A DNA stretch of 64,000 nucleotides from Haliotis asinina (lineage: Eukaryota; Mollusca; Gastropoda; Lepetellida; Haliotidae), in NCBI RefSeq assembly GCF_037392515.1, contig NC_090282.1, forward strand, positions 33,903,054 through 33,967,053, written 5' to 3'. This document shows, piece by piece, positions 24,201 through 38,300 of this stretch. The notes below the pieces were generated by a model that saw nothing but the letters and a program-made list of their open reading frames with translations, was not told where the DNA came from and made no database searches. Within the stretch, counting starts at the first letter, position 1; every line of letters begins with the position of its first letter. A program made the translations under genes and the position numbers.

Positions 24201-26297
24201 AAAACAAATAATTAAATGTGTACTAACAGTGGTAAAAAGATCCTTAACAGTTTTGACATTGATGTATTGAAAATGAATAAATCAAGCAGGATCTGCTTGA
24301 CCGTGATTCTCTCATCTCAAAGGATACAAAACGAAGGATCCTCACCTTCTAATAGGTATGCATGAGTATATCGTGTATGGCCAATACGGCATCGTCGTAA
24401 AATAAACTCTTCAAATCTGGACTGACAACCCAATTAGGTGTAACCAATACAGGGTTTCACTTCATGTAATTTCTTTTTTATACCAACTTGGGTGTCTCAC
24501 TTCTTTTGCATAAGATCACGGATGTAAGATCTAATACCAGCTTTGTAATCAGAGTATGGAATAAGAAGTGGTGTCATAGATTTGTTGCGTGCTGCATCAG
24601 GAGCAATATCGGCCATTGTGTTCCGGAAATGTCAACGTGGCTGGGTAACCAACAAAAGACGATGCCGCATTGGCCAGTTGCAAGATCATTATACAATTCA
24701 ATAATTTCAATTAAAAGTGGGTGTTTGCAAGAAATATTTTAAGAGTCTGGAGGCAAGAAAGAGGGTCTGAATAGATTATATACTGTTTATGTTTAGGGTG
24801 TCTTTGAATATATTTAAGAGCCATTGATATGGCGTTAGCTTCAGCTGTGAAATTAGAACTGTTGTCCGGTATTCCAGAAGATATTGTTCTGGATCCAATG
24901 ACAGTGGCCTCGGAGAAAGGCAAACGTAGCAATGGTAGTGAATATAAATGACTGACTTCATTTCATTGCAATGCTATTTTTGTGATAAGGACCAGATAGT
25001 TCAAGTAAAATGCTGCTGCGGTTGTGTGGCAGTGTACCGAAAACAGGCAGTATCATAAGCAATGGACCCACCATGTACATAAACCTGCTCACTGGGCCTG
25101 CAACTGGTGGAATGGGCTTTCTGCTGAACGTCACTGACGTTGAAAGTGAGTATACCTTCGACAGATAAAGCTTGTTCCTGATGTAGCACTATTCGATAAT
25201 TAAACCATGAAATAAGACTCTGTCATGACATGCTTGGTTCTTTCGTCAGATTGGGTCATGGCTGCCATACTCATATTTCTTACTTATAATCTAGCATTCT
25301 ACGGTAATGTTGTTAGATATATCAGGGAGACTATATATATAGAGAGAGAAGAAACTCCATGAAAAGCCCCTGAACGTATGTCTCGGGTCGTTATGTAACC
25401 AGTGTAGCCAGTATGGTGGTAGTATTTAAGAATGAACCCGGGTTTTTTTCAACAGCTGATTAAGTTTGCTGTTGCAACAACTGAAATCCTACATGTAGAA
25501 GATAAGTTAACTATTTTGTCACTTCGGTTCAAGTCAAATAATTGGTATTAGTGTCCGTAATAGGACAGTAGATTAGTTTGAAGTCGGTATGTTTTAGTTC
25601 ACTGGCTTCTATTCACCTCGAAGATAGACTAAATTGAGCTGATAGAAACTTCTTTCACACATTCGTTTATTTTTAGAAGGAAAACATACCTTTAATTTAA
25701 AGGTATTTGCAAGTAATAGTTTTATTACTTAACCAATTGTTGGAGTGTAATTGAGGTGTGTGGAAAATGTGACATTTCGCTAATCTGTTCCCATCCGCCA
25801 TTGAAATGCTACACGCCGTTGTTTGAGTGTTTCTAGTTATTACTTCAAAACCATTTTTCACATGCATCTTTAATTCTCATGAGGGGAATATACTATGAGG
25901 TAAAATGTGTTTGCAAGTAATAGTGATAGTTTCATAATCTGAAACAAAATGTCAGGGTGTATTTGAGGTGTGTGGAAAATATGACATATCGCCGATCTGA
26001 TCTTATTCGCCATTGATGCTTGTGATGCTTGGAGTTATAAGTCCATAACTTCTTTCTTTATTGTTGATCTATTTATTTGACAAACTTGGAAAGGTGCTTA
26101 GAATGCTTTGTGACAGTGTTACACTTTGTTTTGAGGGCAGTGTGACAGTGTCAGTTAACATTTTGTTAATGCCCATCCCATTCCCCACATGCAATAAGAT
26201 ATCTGAATTAGTTATTAATGTAAACAAAAATGTATCAAAATAGATTTTTTTAAAAAGGACAGCTGATGTTATCGCGATACTTTTTCGTTCTTTAACA

Positions 26298-26347
<50 letters not shown>

Positions 26348-29300
26348 AAGGCTTCGGTATATGTACTTCTTTCTTTTATTCTTTTTCTTTGTTTCTTTCA
26401 TTCATTCACATAATTCTTACTCTTAATTCTTACTATAATTAATTCATTCATTCTTTGTAAAATTCCGACTGATACAATTAACTGGCTGAAGTTCTGTTAA
26501 ACACAGCTGAAGTTGCACTGGGAAGTCACTTTATGCGTTGGAGCATGACAAGGCACACACTAATTGGTACAAATGGTAAACAAAGCAAGCGAGTGACCTA
26601 TCCCTGTTGTAGATTATCCCTGGATATAAACAGTAATAACAGTTTCAATAACCTTTAATATTGCAGGATGTGATGGGAACCTAACGGCAACATCCCAGGA
26701 AGAAAACATCACTTCCGCTGATTTAACCACCTCCTACTATTCGTAAGTCAAACACATCGTATTGTTACCATTTCTGTTTTACGTTAGTTTTAATTGAAAC
26801 CATACTCAAACGTCAAGCTTCAATTTATCTAAACGACCAAATTCATCTTGTCAACGATGCCATCTTCACGCAGTAGCCATGCTTCCAGCCTTCTCTTTTA
26901 ATTATATTTGGTGTTTATTCTCATTTTACCACAGTCAATGAAACACTGCTACCTTATTATTCTAATGGCATCTTACGTATCTATTCGACCCACGTGTGAG
27001 GTTTATACTTTTGTTTCAGTAATCAAAAGTGCACGTGGATCATAAAAGCGCAAAACGAGAATGATACTGTCAAAGTGACCAATATTTTCTCAAAGGAAGG
27101 CGATTTGGGGGAAATTTCCTCTGAGTGCCATCATGATGTCGTTCGTGTTTATGACGGAAATACAACAGAAGGTAATGCGGTCTGGAATAGACTGGTATTT
27201 TATATGGTGACGATGATATATTTTAAAAAATCAAAACTGATAACGTTTGGTAAGATCCCTGTATCACGTTATAAGGATATTTTTAATTAGTTGGACAACC
27301 GAAATTGGATACACGTTCATTTTTGTTTTTTGTATTTTTTTTTTTTGTCATTGCATCGACACTGGATGCAAATGCATAACCAACTCATTGTACTTTAGGT
27401 GCTCCGTTTCCTGGTGAATTATGTTCAACCGTGGACGGGACATACTACAGCTCGGGTAACACACTGTCGGTGGTGTTTGAGAAACTGACCAGTGAGGGTG
27501 TACAGTTGAAGTATACAACAGTAAAAGGTACGTTAAACCAGATGCTGTAGTCACATTTAAACTATTTACTCTCCCACATGTATTCATCAGATACACTGTA
27601 GAAGTAACGTGTTTTGCGTCCTGAAACTGTAAATGAATTTGCAAAGAAGACAAGTGACAAAAGTGATCAAGTTTCTTTTCCATTGGTTAAACGGCTTTAG
27701 TACAGAGAAAGCACATACTTTTATCAAATGCGGTACTCGAAGCCAAGTAGCATCGTACTGCTACTATTCTATCAGCGACAGCATATTTTTTTCAAATCCA
27801 CAATGCCATATTCTTCAACCAACCTTATTACAGATATGATATTTTATATTTCTGACATCTCTATCACTTTTTTTCATTTTCAAATGAGAAGATCTGGTGT
27901 TAACATGTTAGCGTCTTTGTTACAGAAAGCAACTGTAACAGGACATATTACGTAGGTGACGATCCCGTTTATATTCATTCTCCTGGATACCCTGAGTCCT
28001 ATGACAGGTATGTTAAAGCGAGATAGTGTGCTCTCTCATGGTTGTTACCGGAGAGGAATGTTTGTCATGCAGATTTGGCGGCCAAGAGTTCATTTTATAC
28101 TTCTTGATAGGAAGCAAACGGGCTGGGATAAATGAATGTCAATGAATTTATGAAAAAGATCATCACACGAATTATCAGATGGTACGTTGTTATCTTAAAG
28201 CATAATATTTAGACATCTTTATTTCAAGCACAGTCACTTTTCCCATGTAAAAGTATAACAACAATGTAATGGATTTTAATGTCATGTGTATGACGATCTA
28301 TAAATGCATGGTGCAATTACTCAGGTCCTTGTCGTATTTGTGATTTCATTCTTCGATTGATGCTGACTTGTCTTTACAATCCTTCAGTAACCTGAAATGT
28401 GTAATATTCATCGTCGACACGATGGCCACACCAAACTTGAGACTTGATGTCGTCCATGCGGATATAGGAGGAGTCTACCCACAATGCGAAGGTGACTCTG
28501 TATCCCTTTATGGAGGTATGTGATCATGATCTTAACGTTACAAACAATCTTCATGCTTGTAGTTTTTAGAACTTGACATTATTGTGTCATAACCAATCAT
28601 TCATGGTTGACTAAAATGTGTTGTGAAAGGAGGCCCACATGTACAATGGGTTGGTTTAATACTGTTCAGAATTCAAGCCTACAACACTTGTTTGTACAAG
28701 CCGCCCAAAACGGACCCTAATGAGGGATGTGACATGCTACCTTCCACTTGTATCCCTAATATGTCGGTCACTCAGTGTGCCACATATTACCTCCACTGGA
28801 AAAGCTGGTCACAGCCTGTTATGTTTGTTGTTTATATGTCTGAATATTTACTCACTTTTAACATCACTGATTATTCCAGATTCCTTCCTAAAATGTTCGG
28901 CATGAACCTGTTTCCGCAGGGAACCACGATTTATCAAATATACATAACTAGATCTATAACATTTTATATTATGTTCGTTTTCTCCAATATTACATCATCT
29001 ATACTCACATAAGAATCGTAATTTTTATTCAAATAGGAAAGAAGCTCATAAATCTGATATGGGATTCTGCATATAGTGAAGCTTGGTGTTATGAATGCTT
29101 TTTGTTGCGTTTTGGAAGTCCCGAGTAAAAACACAAACAAAAGGAATCGCCAGAACGATTATACACACACATCTCGTGAATTCGAACATGCACGGATTGT
29201 CACCACCATTAATAGGTATACGACTGTGCTCATAAATGGGTTTATCACTCATTGTTCAAAATTAAAATGCCAAGCTTAACTCAAATTGCAAGAAACCAGG

Positions 29301-32300
29301 CTACCGGATGTTTGGAAGCTGGTGTGTCTGTCCCAGAGGTTGCCCGTTATTTCGACATAAACCGATTACATTGTATACAGAATCGATACAACGCCACACA
29401 GACCACACAGACACCTTCCTCATAGTAGTCGTCCTAGTGTCACCATCGCTCGACAAGTACGTCACATTACCCGTCAACACCAGCGAGATCCGCTCTTGTG
29501 AACCCCTTTACGTCTCGAAAACTTAATGATGTCATGAGTCTTGGTAGCCAATGAAATGTCTTATCTCATGTTGTTTTCCGTGCTGAAAATTACATACATA
29601 TATACTATATGCTTGACTTGCGTTACATTTGCATGTGAGTATATATTTCTCCCTTATCACATAGTTTTGTTCCTCATACGTTTCACCAAGTACGTTATCT
29701 GAATCTTAGTCTGTCGGTCCTAGGGAATAATGGACCTAATTATCCTGTTGGCAAGTTTTGTGGAAATTCATCAGTTTCTCCGGTCGGCCCCTACTACTCA
29801 GACGGAAGGACCATGAAACTGGTATTCAAGTCTAATAGCAATACTAGCGGGGCGGGATTCCAAGTTGTCGTTTCCCATTCCACACGACGAGGTAAGTTGA
29901 GAGGTATCATCAAAAGTGACGCACATCAACTAATACACTGGTACGCAAAAGAAAGCACACACCATGTGCTTTGTGACTAATTTCCAAAACAACGATACTA
30001 TATTTCGTTAAGTGTTTTGATCATGACTTACATGTATAGCATTATGTATAAATGCTGCCAAATGCCAAAACACCCCACATATCGTACCCAAATGATAAAA
30101 GGTCAAAGTCCACGTAGACGATGCAGTCGATGTTGACGTTTTCATGGCATGCTCCGAAATGGTTGACGGGTCGCAGTCGGTTCATCAGTGTGATCCAACG
30201 GTGTTGATGCTGTCAGTGAAGACGTCTCTGGCCAGTCTTGTTGATGTGTATCTTTAGCCTGGGAATGTGGCTGTTTTATCATCCTCAATTGCGATATTCC
30301 ATAGGCTTGTCCTCACTCCCCTGCTGAAATGTGTGGCACTGTGATAATAGACTAAATGTGTATATTGGCAACATGTACAAAATGTTTGGATGTCTCAATC
30401 ACAGCACTGTGTAAAGCATCTTCCCCAAATCAGGGAAGGGTTTTCTTTTATGTACTTCACTTTCTCTTGTTTTTCAAGACAGAGTTTTTCTTGCGTTGAA
30501 AGAACAGTAATAATACGTTTGGAATGTTTATACACAACATGTTCATGTTCAGTTTAAGGACTCCGTTGAATTCTTAACATTATATATATATATATTCGAG
30601 TCACATGTTTGCACTTGTATCAACGTTTCAGTGGTACCTGACCAATCAGAGAATTGTGGGCCCAGATTTATCACTGCATCCACACATCCAAAATTCCTCA
30701 GTTCCCCAGGATATCCTGTGCTTTCTTCAAGGTAAGTTCAGATGTCGTTACCTTTTCATCTTACAAAGTAATTACAACACAGTCTATTCTGCAAACGCCA
30801 TTACGCTTTGACAAAACACAACTATTCCAAGAGTACTGTGACTATTTTAATTTTGTGCACAACACTTGCATTTTCTGCATATAACTTTTGATAACTTTCT
30901 TTTTTTCACTGTGACTTTTTTCACTCTCTTTGATACTGCATGTACTGTTTTTCCAAACTGTAGCATGTTTTATCTAGATTGAGCATAGACCATAAATATG
31001 TCTATTTTAAGGTATGTTGACGCATATTTCATTGCCCAGGAAGTTGTAGAGTCTTGGACTCCGCAATTTAGAGTCCTCAATGCGTATCGGACTGCTATGA
31101 AGCTGTGATTTTCCTTATTCTTGTTTTATCAGCACCTGATTCTTGTTTTATCACAAACACAAACGTATACATCTGAAATCGTACTAGGCACTTTGTGCTG
31201 CCGTTGTATATTAACCTGCTGTACAGTTTTTCGTGTACTCGCTGTTTGTTGCAGCAACGCCGATTGTGTCTGGATAATAAAGGCCTCAGACCGAAACATG
31301 ACGGTTCGGATTGACGTAATTGATTCAGACATTCCGTATGATCCTGTTTTCGATAGACACTGCGGTCGAAATCTTGGCCTTATTTACGATGGTAGGTAAC
31401 TGTTGTCATTACTATTACGACACACGGACTTTAAACTAGCGTCCAAAAGAAACGCCGACAAATATATTTTTTTATCTAAAACAAAACTTAAGCTAAATGT
31501 GGTAACATCAAATGATTTATTGCAAAATACCAACCATTCATCAACAGTATCTAATGGATAACAACAACAAAAACAACAAAAAACGACGCAACTCGTGATC
31601 TAAGATCACATGAATGACACTGGGATGAATTATCCTATAATCGATCACCAATGCAGAATCGACATGAGAGAAGACAACTTTCTGGGCAGCACACATTGTT
31701 CAGTGCTGGGTGTGGCCACCCACGCCATTCGTTTAGCTGAGCAGCTGCCAAAGTGTTCCTCGTCAATGGCTGATTTTGGCGTTTCCGAATACGACGTACC
31801 AGGTATTGCCAAAGGTGCTCAATAGGAGACAGATCTTGCAGAGCTGGAACTTGTTTTCGTCACCAAAGCTTACTCTTCGCCACTTTCGCTGCTATCAATG
31901 TGGCACAGTCCTGGTTCATCTCGGTCTAGCACGTAACGTCATGCCCTTGAAAGGTCTATGGGCACAGAGACCATGAATGCAGAGTCGTCTTTTCACACTC
32001 AGTCTGCTGACTGGATGTCCAATACTGTTGGCTCTTAATGACGTCACAGTGACGTATCTATTTCTCAAACGCAACACAGAAAAATACCGGACCTTCAGTC
32101 TTACACTCTTTGGTCTGTCTGCAGTACTGCCAGTCTGTCGTAGACATGTGACAAGTCATCCGATTGTGGATTTGCAGCGTCTCATGGTCCTATCCACATG
32201 CTCTTGTGGCCGTCCCATCTGTAACATTCCGAATGCTCTTTCCTTTTGCTCTGGTGTTAAACAAGGCATGTTCCTGGTTGTTGTTCGATCAAAATGATGT

Positions 32301-35300
32301 AAGAGAAGAGAAAAAGCTTCGTTACCTTTCATACCCTAATTTGATATGAGTAACTTTGTGCACAGTTTCCGTTTTATTCGTGTAAATTCGTCTTTTTTAA
32401 CAAAATACGAAATGCATGTGCAAATGTTTACTGGGAATAGAAATGGTATGTTCGAGCTATGTGGTTTTTATAACAATAATGTAATGATATTGCTCTATTA
32501 CCCTGAAGGGAATTTGTTTTACATGTAACAGACACAATGAAACACACATGATACTAAAACACACACAAAAAAATAAAAACAATTATGACAAGATATACAT
32601 TAATAGGTTCCAGATATCTGACACTGATAGGTAGCTAAATGTTAGTCTGTAGAGTCATTTAAAACGGCTTCACTGACAGGGATAAAAGAACATTTTGCAC
32701 GTTTAGTTTTTAGTTTTGAGACTTGATATCCGAGGCCGGATGGCAGAAGGACATATCTCATGTTGAGGACGTGTGTTCAATCCTCTGCCACTTTGCTAGC
32801 GAGGGAGAGAACCCCTTGTGGTAGATGTCGTCTAGCCTGGGTACATGTGTCCCGGCAATCTTGCTGCTGGAGTTCCGGGTCTTGTGCAGCTTGTTCCTGT
32901 TTTGGACTGATAGGGAGCCATACCGGACCTGTATAAGGATTGTCAGGACACTTTGTATGAAGCACCTGCAGTATGAGAGCATTATCCTGATCTCCACTTG
33001 GAAAGATCTGAGCTTGCGCATAAGAAACAGTTTTCGCTAGCACTTATTATACAATGCGATGATGTTGGCGTTCCAGTTGAGCTTATTGTCTTGGATAATG
33101 CCCAGATACTCGTACTCCGTTACGCTCTCAACTACTGTACCATATACTGGCACGGGATGTAATGCCTCTGTCTTCATGCGAAAGTCTGTTGCCATCTCTC
33201 TAATTTTGGATACATTCAACCTTAGGTAGTGTCTCTCACACCAGTCTGAGAAGTCTGATATTTCTGTTCGGTAGTAGTCCTCGGTATCAGTGATTAGAGC
33301 AACAAGAGAGGCGTCATCACCGAATTTGACGAGGGAGTAGTCGGGTTGCTGAGCAGTGCAGTCATTCGTGCACGAGGTGAATAACACTGGGGACATCATA
33401 AGAGGGTAAGATTCTTTATGGATAACAACTTCTTTATTACATATGATGCGACGTTTCGGTATGGATCCTTATACCGTTGTCAAGCAAGAGTGGAGTAATA
33501 CATCACAGAACATATATCATACCTACATGTTGTTCTTACTTTATCCCTGTCAATGTATGTAAGTCTGTATATCATACCTACATGTTGTTATTACTTTATC
33601 CCTGTCCATGTATATAAGTCTGTTCTCTGATGTATTACTCCACTCTTGCTTGACAACGGTATAAGGATCCATACCGAAACGTCGCATCATATGTAATAAA
33701 GAAGTTGTTATCCATAAAGAATCTTACCCTCTTATCACTTATCAGCTTCTAATAATGCCAATCAAACAAATCAACTGGGGACATCACACAACCCTGCGGG
33801 GCGCCAGTGTTAGTAGTTAACATGGATGAGTGGACGTTATTCACTCGCACAAACTGCTGGCGTTCTTTTAGGAAGTCCTATGTCCATAAGATGCGTTTGG
33901 AGTTGACGTTTGTGTTAATAAGTTTCTGGATCAGGAGGTGCGGTTGTATAGTGTTGAAGGTGGATGAGAATAGCACACTAACGAACGAGTTTGGTCGTTC
34001 GAAGTGATTGTATACTTTGTACAGTACCGTGATCTCCGCCCCGATATGCACGGTAAGCACACCGTAAGGGGTCCGCTGTCTTTCTGATGTCCCTTCGAAG
34101 CTTTAAGATATGGGAGTATTAGTCGCTCAAAACATTTCATGGCTAGGCTGGTCAAGGCAGCAGGTCTATAGTAATTTGATAGCCTGAACTTTGTCTTCTT
34201 TGGCAGAGTTTTGACATAGTGTGAGTGTTCAGCGATTGTTGGTAGAGCTTACAGAAGACAGGAGTAAGTGGATCACTACAACACCTTTCCTTGTATTCCA
34301 TCAGGTCCGCACACTTTTAACACTGTCCACTCTTATATATATATGCTTTCTATGTTACAGGATGGTATCCTCTCCTTCTCAGTCTGTAGCGCAGCAGAAA
34401 AATCATCATCAAAGCGATTGTAAAAAGTGTTGAGTTCGTTTAGCTATTTTCAACAGACTTACAATTATTCTGATAATTTACACTAGTTTATATTTCGGTG
34501 ACGTTTCTTTTGGCCCCTAGTTTAGTACAATGTGATCAATTCTGGGGTTTATAATTACCCATACCAATTACATCATGCAGATAATTTTCACGTAGTTAAA
34601 ACTATGACATTTATATGAGAAAAACATAAATCCGATTAATACAGGACGTGGACGCCACCCTTTCGAAAATAATCTATGACATGTTGTATGACTGTCATTT
34701 TATATCTGTTGTGAAAACCGATTAGGCCACACTGCATCCATAGAAGCGCTTAACGCTAAACAACTGTAGCTACCAAAAAGCGTGAAAGCGTTTGCTCGTC
34801 ACGACGAAGTCCCCTGTTCAGTTCCTCACATAGGTACAGTGTCTGAAGCCCATTGCAGATGTTCTTCGCCTTGATATTGCTAAAAGCGGCAGTACAGCAT
34901 GTTCGCTCACTGCCTTTGAAACTAAAAGTAATTTTCATTTTCCGACTGTCTGAATGTTTTGCAGGGCCTTCGATGTTTGATAAGTTTCTCCTCTCTTGGT
35001 GCGGCAAGACATTGCCGAGTCTGCAGAGTACTGGACCTGACATAACAGTTAGATTCGTTGCGCTCGATGCACATAATGTCAGTGGCATCAAACTGAAATA
35101 TTTTGCGACGAATGGTGAGTGTATGAAATTTATTGTAACCTTGGAAATGAAAGACACTGAAATAACCAAAGATAATAATATGTTATAACACTTTGATATT
35201 CACTCAGATATATGAAACGGCCTTGTTATTGTTAATTCCTTTCAGAGCCGTGGTTCTGTGGCGGTGCAGTCCATCTCACGACGGAGAGGGAAAGAACACT

Positions 35301-38300
35301 GACAGCGTCATTTGAAAGGTAAAGCATTGTAATAATAACTTGTACTTATACCTTTAAAAATGATGAACTCACATTGTGAAGGTGAAGCTCATGTTGCGCG
35401 AAACTACTGCTACTTTACACCCGTCAAGATCCGGGTTAGAATTGATCTTTAGTAAACCATATTTGTCGTAAGGTGCGGCTAGCGGAATCGGTTGGCCGGG
35501 GTCGCCACCATATAGCTGGAATAGTGTTGACTACGGCATAAAACTAAACTCGCTTACTTAATTGAGTTTTGACTTATTGGAATATACTGACTAGTCGGGT
35601 TCACTTGAGATATTAAAAATTATGACATCTTTCACACACGAATGCCCTCTACAGAAAGTGAAAACAAGTTATGGACTTATCAGTTCCCGTGTTAGCTGCT
35701 ATCGGTCCGTAAAATTTCATATAATCCATGGTTTCTGTGACTTAATGGTATATTTTACAGTTCATAGCTTCCTTGATATGTTTGATATGTTGAACGGAAA
35801 TTGATCTGATACAACTGATTACAATACAGGAAGTTTGTTATGTCACGGTTTAGTCATGGATGTTCCTGATCCCTGGATAGCTATGAGCGTAAGCATGGCG
35901 CTGGTGTTGTTTTTATATGCAGTTGCCGAGACAGCCTTTAGGGACAGATAACGAAATGAAAGTTGTTCTGATACAAGCTGATTAATGTTAAAACTAATCA
36001 GAGTCAGTTTCTAAACGGACATACCGCGTTTTATGGAAGCATTGTTTCGCATTTGAGAAAGTTACATCTGAAAATAAATGCAATTTCATATTGTTCGTTC
36101 ACCACTGTAATTTATTCTTATGGCACTGTATAGTTATGCGTGAGAACAATATATTGCTGAATGTTTTGTAGTCACATTCTCCAAGACTGCCTTTGGACCA
36201 TACATGCCCCGACAAATACGACCATCCAGGTTCATGTTGGTGGTATAAAGTACTTGTCTTCTTCATCATGCAACGTCAGTTACCTGGAAATTTACGACGG
36301 TAAGATTCTTTCAAACGGATGTTGACTTCAAGAGTTTAAAGTTCATCTCCAGCACTAGTAGTCGACCTAATCACTGATCTGTCTGCAACTATGTCCAATA
36401 CCAACTGCCCGCCATGTGTGATTAGCAAGGAGGCACTCACTATATGTCATATTTGGGATTTCACTTTCTCAGTAAAGTACAAATTCTACTACTTTTTGGG
36501 TTGAGTCCCATCCGGGACTCGAACCCGCACCCTCAGAGTCAGGCACCTAATCGCCAGCACACAAAGTGAGCCGCCTAGCCCGCTCAGCCACCGCGACTTC
36601 CACAAAAATGAAAGTCGGACAACTGGTAGTCGAGACTGCGTACTTTGTGTACCCCTCTGATGAGTGTAAATTGGCACGGCACCGAAAGCTATGATTACAC
36701 GATGCCATTTAGAAAGTGGTCAGATACAACATATGTCATATTTGGGATTTCACTTTTTTCTTAGTAAAGTACAAACTCTAGTACATTTTTGGTTGAGTCA
36801 AGGAGGCAGTGCGGTGTTACGCAAGACAATAGTTTGGTTCTGATAGTGACTGAATACATGTATGTACGTTTATGAACGATAATTTTGTACAGTTTGTAAC
36901 TTTCGAGACCAATATGCAGTTGATAAAGACATTCCATAAACTAAAGAAAGGTAACAGAAAAACACAAAATGAATCTAACTTGTACATCAGCTCTAATTAC
37001 ACATACTCTTATCAAACGCCAATAGTAACTCATCATCACTCATACATTGTCTCATACACACACACACACATATATACATACATACATATATGTGTGTGTC
37101 TCTCTGTGTGTGTAGCGTTTTCAAAGATTACTTGTATATTTTTACCTGTATCAGGTAATTACGACAACAGTACTTCAACAACCCATGGGAGGTCGTGTGG
37201 TTACACAGACGCCGACTTCATCAGCTCAGGAAATGTCATCACCGCCAGGTTCCACTTCAACGTATCGAGCTATGGAACGTTAAGGATGGTTCTCAAGGCG
37301 GGTCACTTTAGTGGTACGTCAGTGTTCAATGCTGTTAGTGAATGAGTTAGGTTTGGCACTACTTTGAACGCTACATTAAGTCGGATTCTGAAGGATAGTG
37401 GCTTACAAAATTTAACGTGTTGATAACAAACCAGGAATAGCACAATCAGGGCATTATGGGACTCGAATTCAAGAGGGACAGATCCGCACCATTAAAATAT
37501 GCATGTCTGCATAATGAATTGCTAAGTATTAAAACAGCTGGTTTCTCCCATGTATATTGTGTCGGTGTTAGAATATGACTTTGAGAAACATTCGACGAGC
37601 AGGCCTAGGTGGCTAAATTGATGGCAAATAACAACTCATATTCTCTGACGCCAAAATATCAATGAATTTCTGTGCCACCATGTTGAAATGTAATTATACT
37701 AAGGGAAAGAGACAAAGGAACATCACTTCATCAAAATGACCTTCTGTTTATTCTCAGTTTCACCTGCAGTGCAATACAAACATTGCATGGAAATCAGCAT
37801 GTGCGTGGATATAATTACGCTTCCACCTGATTACAGATAGGATACAAAATTAATGTACGTTTATGTTTCAGCTTCACGGAAGACGACTCTTTTAGCTGGC
37901 AGATTTTATGAATACTTTGAATCCCCAAATTATCCATTCAATTACCCAAGGTATGTATTCCTGTATAGTACGCTACTGAGCATGTCCAATACACTACACC
38001 AATCGCAAAGGCGAGTAATAAAATCATTCAATCTTGCAGAGCTAATTTACATATGTGGCCTCATCGTCATATTGCTATTGTTTACTGCTATCGAATTAAT
38101 AAAATGACATCCAGTATGTCCACTTTTGTGAAGTCTTATATCCACGAAAAGTCTGTTTCTGAACAACTTCAATTTGGTGAGGAATGCATTGACCTAACTT
38201 TCGTTATTTATTCAAGTAATTTCGAATCAACTTGGACGATCGTAGGAGATGAGGGTTATCACGTTGGTATTGGAGTTGTCTTCTCAAGCCTGGAGAAATC

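Larger units (their letters stand above)
31432..34525 (-). mobile_element. Tc1-like DNA transposon relic in gene B intron 12, hosting nested insertions
   Basis: Inverted ends match at both sides: AACTAGCGTCCAAAAGAAACG from 31434 and, reversed, AACTAGGGGCCAAAAGAAACG ending at 34523, each next to a TA (31432-31433, 34524-34525). Gene C intron 12 has an uninterrupted version of the flanks near 54726-54745, which acts as an empty site. A degraded transposase lies on the minus strand at about 32290-31620: MPCLTPEQKERAFGMLQMG, RNRYVTVTS, GHPVSRLSVKRRLC, HRPFKG and the C-terminal DLSPIEHLWQYLVRRIRKRQ. An L2-like LINE and a fold-back element are inserted inside it. Confidence 0.75.

Noticed and set aside
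28623-29012. 129-codon plus-strand frame in gene B intron 9
   Set aside because: The matching intron DNA in genes A (about 9190-9350) and C (about 52985-53260) is alignable but closed, and no domain or splice sites support it.
33037-33399. 120-codon minus-strand frame as a host gene
   Set aside because: It is the palm and thumb part of an L2-like LINE reverse transcriptase.
33515-33625. CRISPR-like direct repeats
   Set aside because: Only two adjacent copies inside a fold-back element in animal DNA, with no spacers.
36505-36605. tRNA gene
   Set aside because: Box A and box B are present, but the element is flanked by SINE tail segments and a target duplication, and a full cloverleaf is not kept.
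36872-37345. 157-codon frame entering gene B exon 16 from the intron
   Set aside because: Read-through of intron 15, including a microsatellite; exon 16 has a normal acceptor at 37154 that matches genes A and C.
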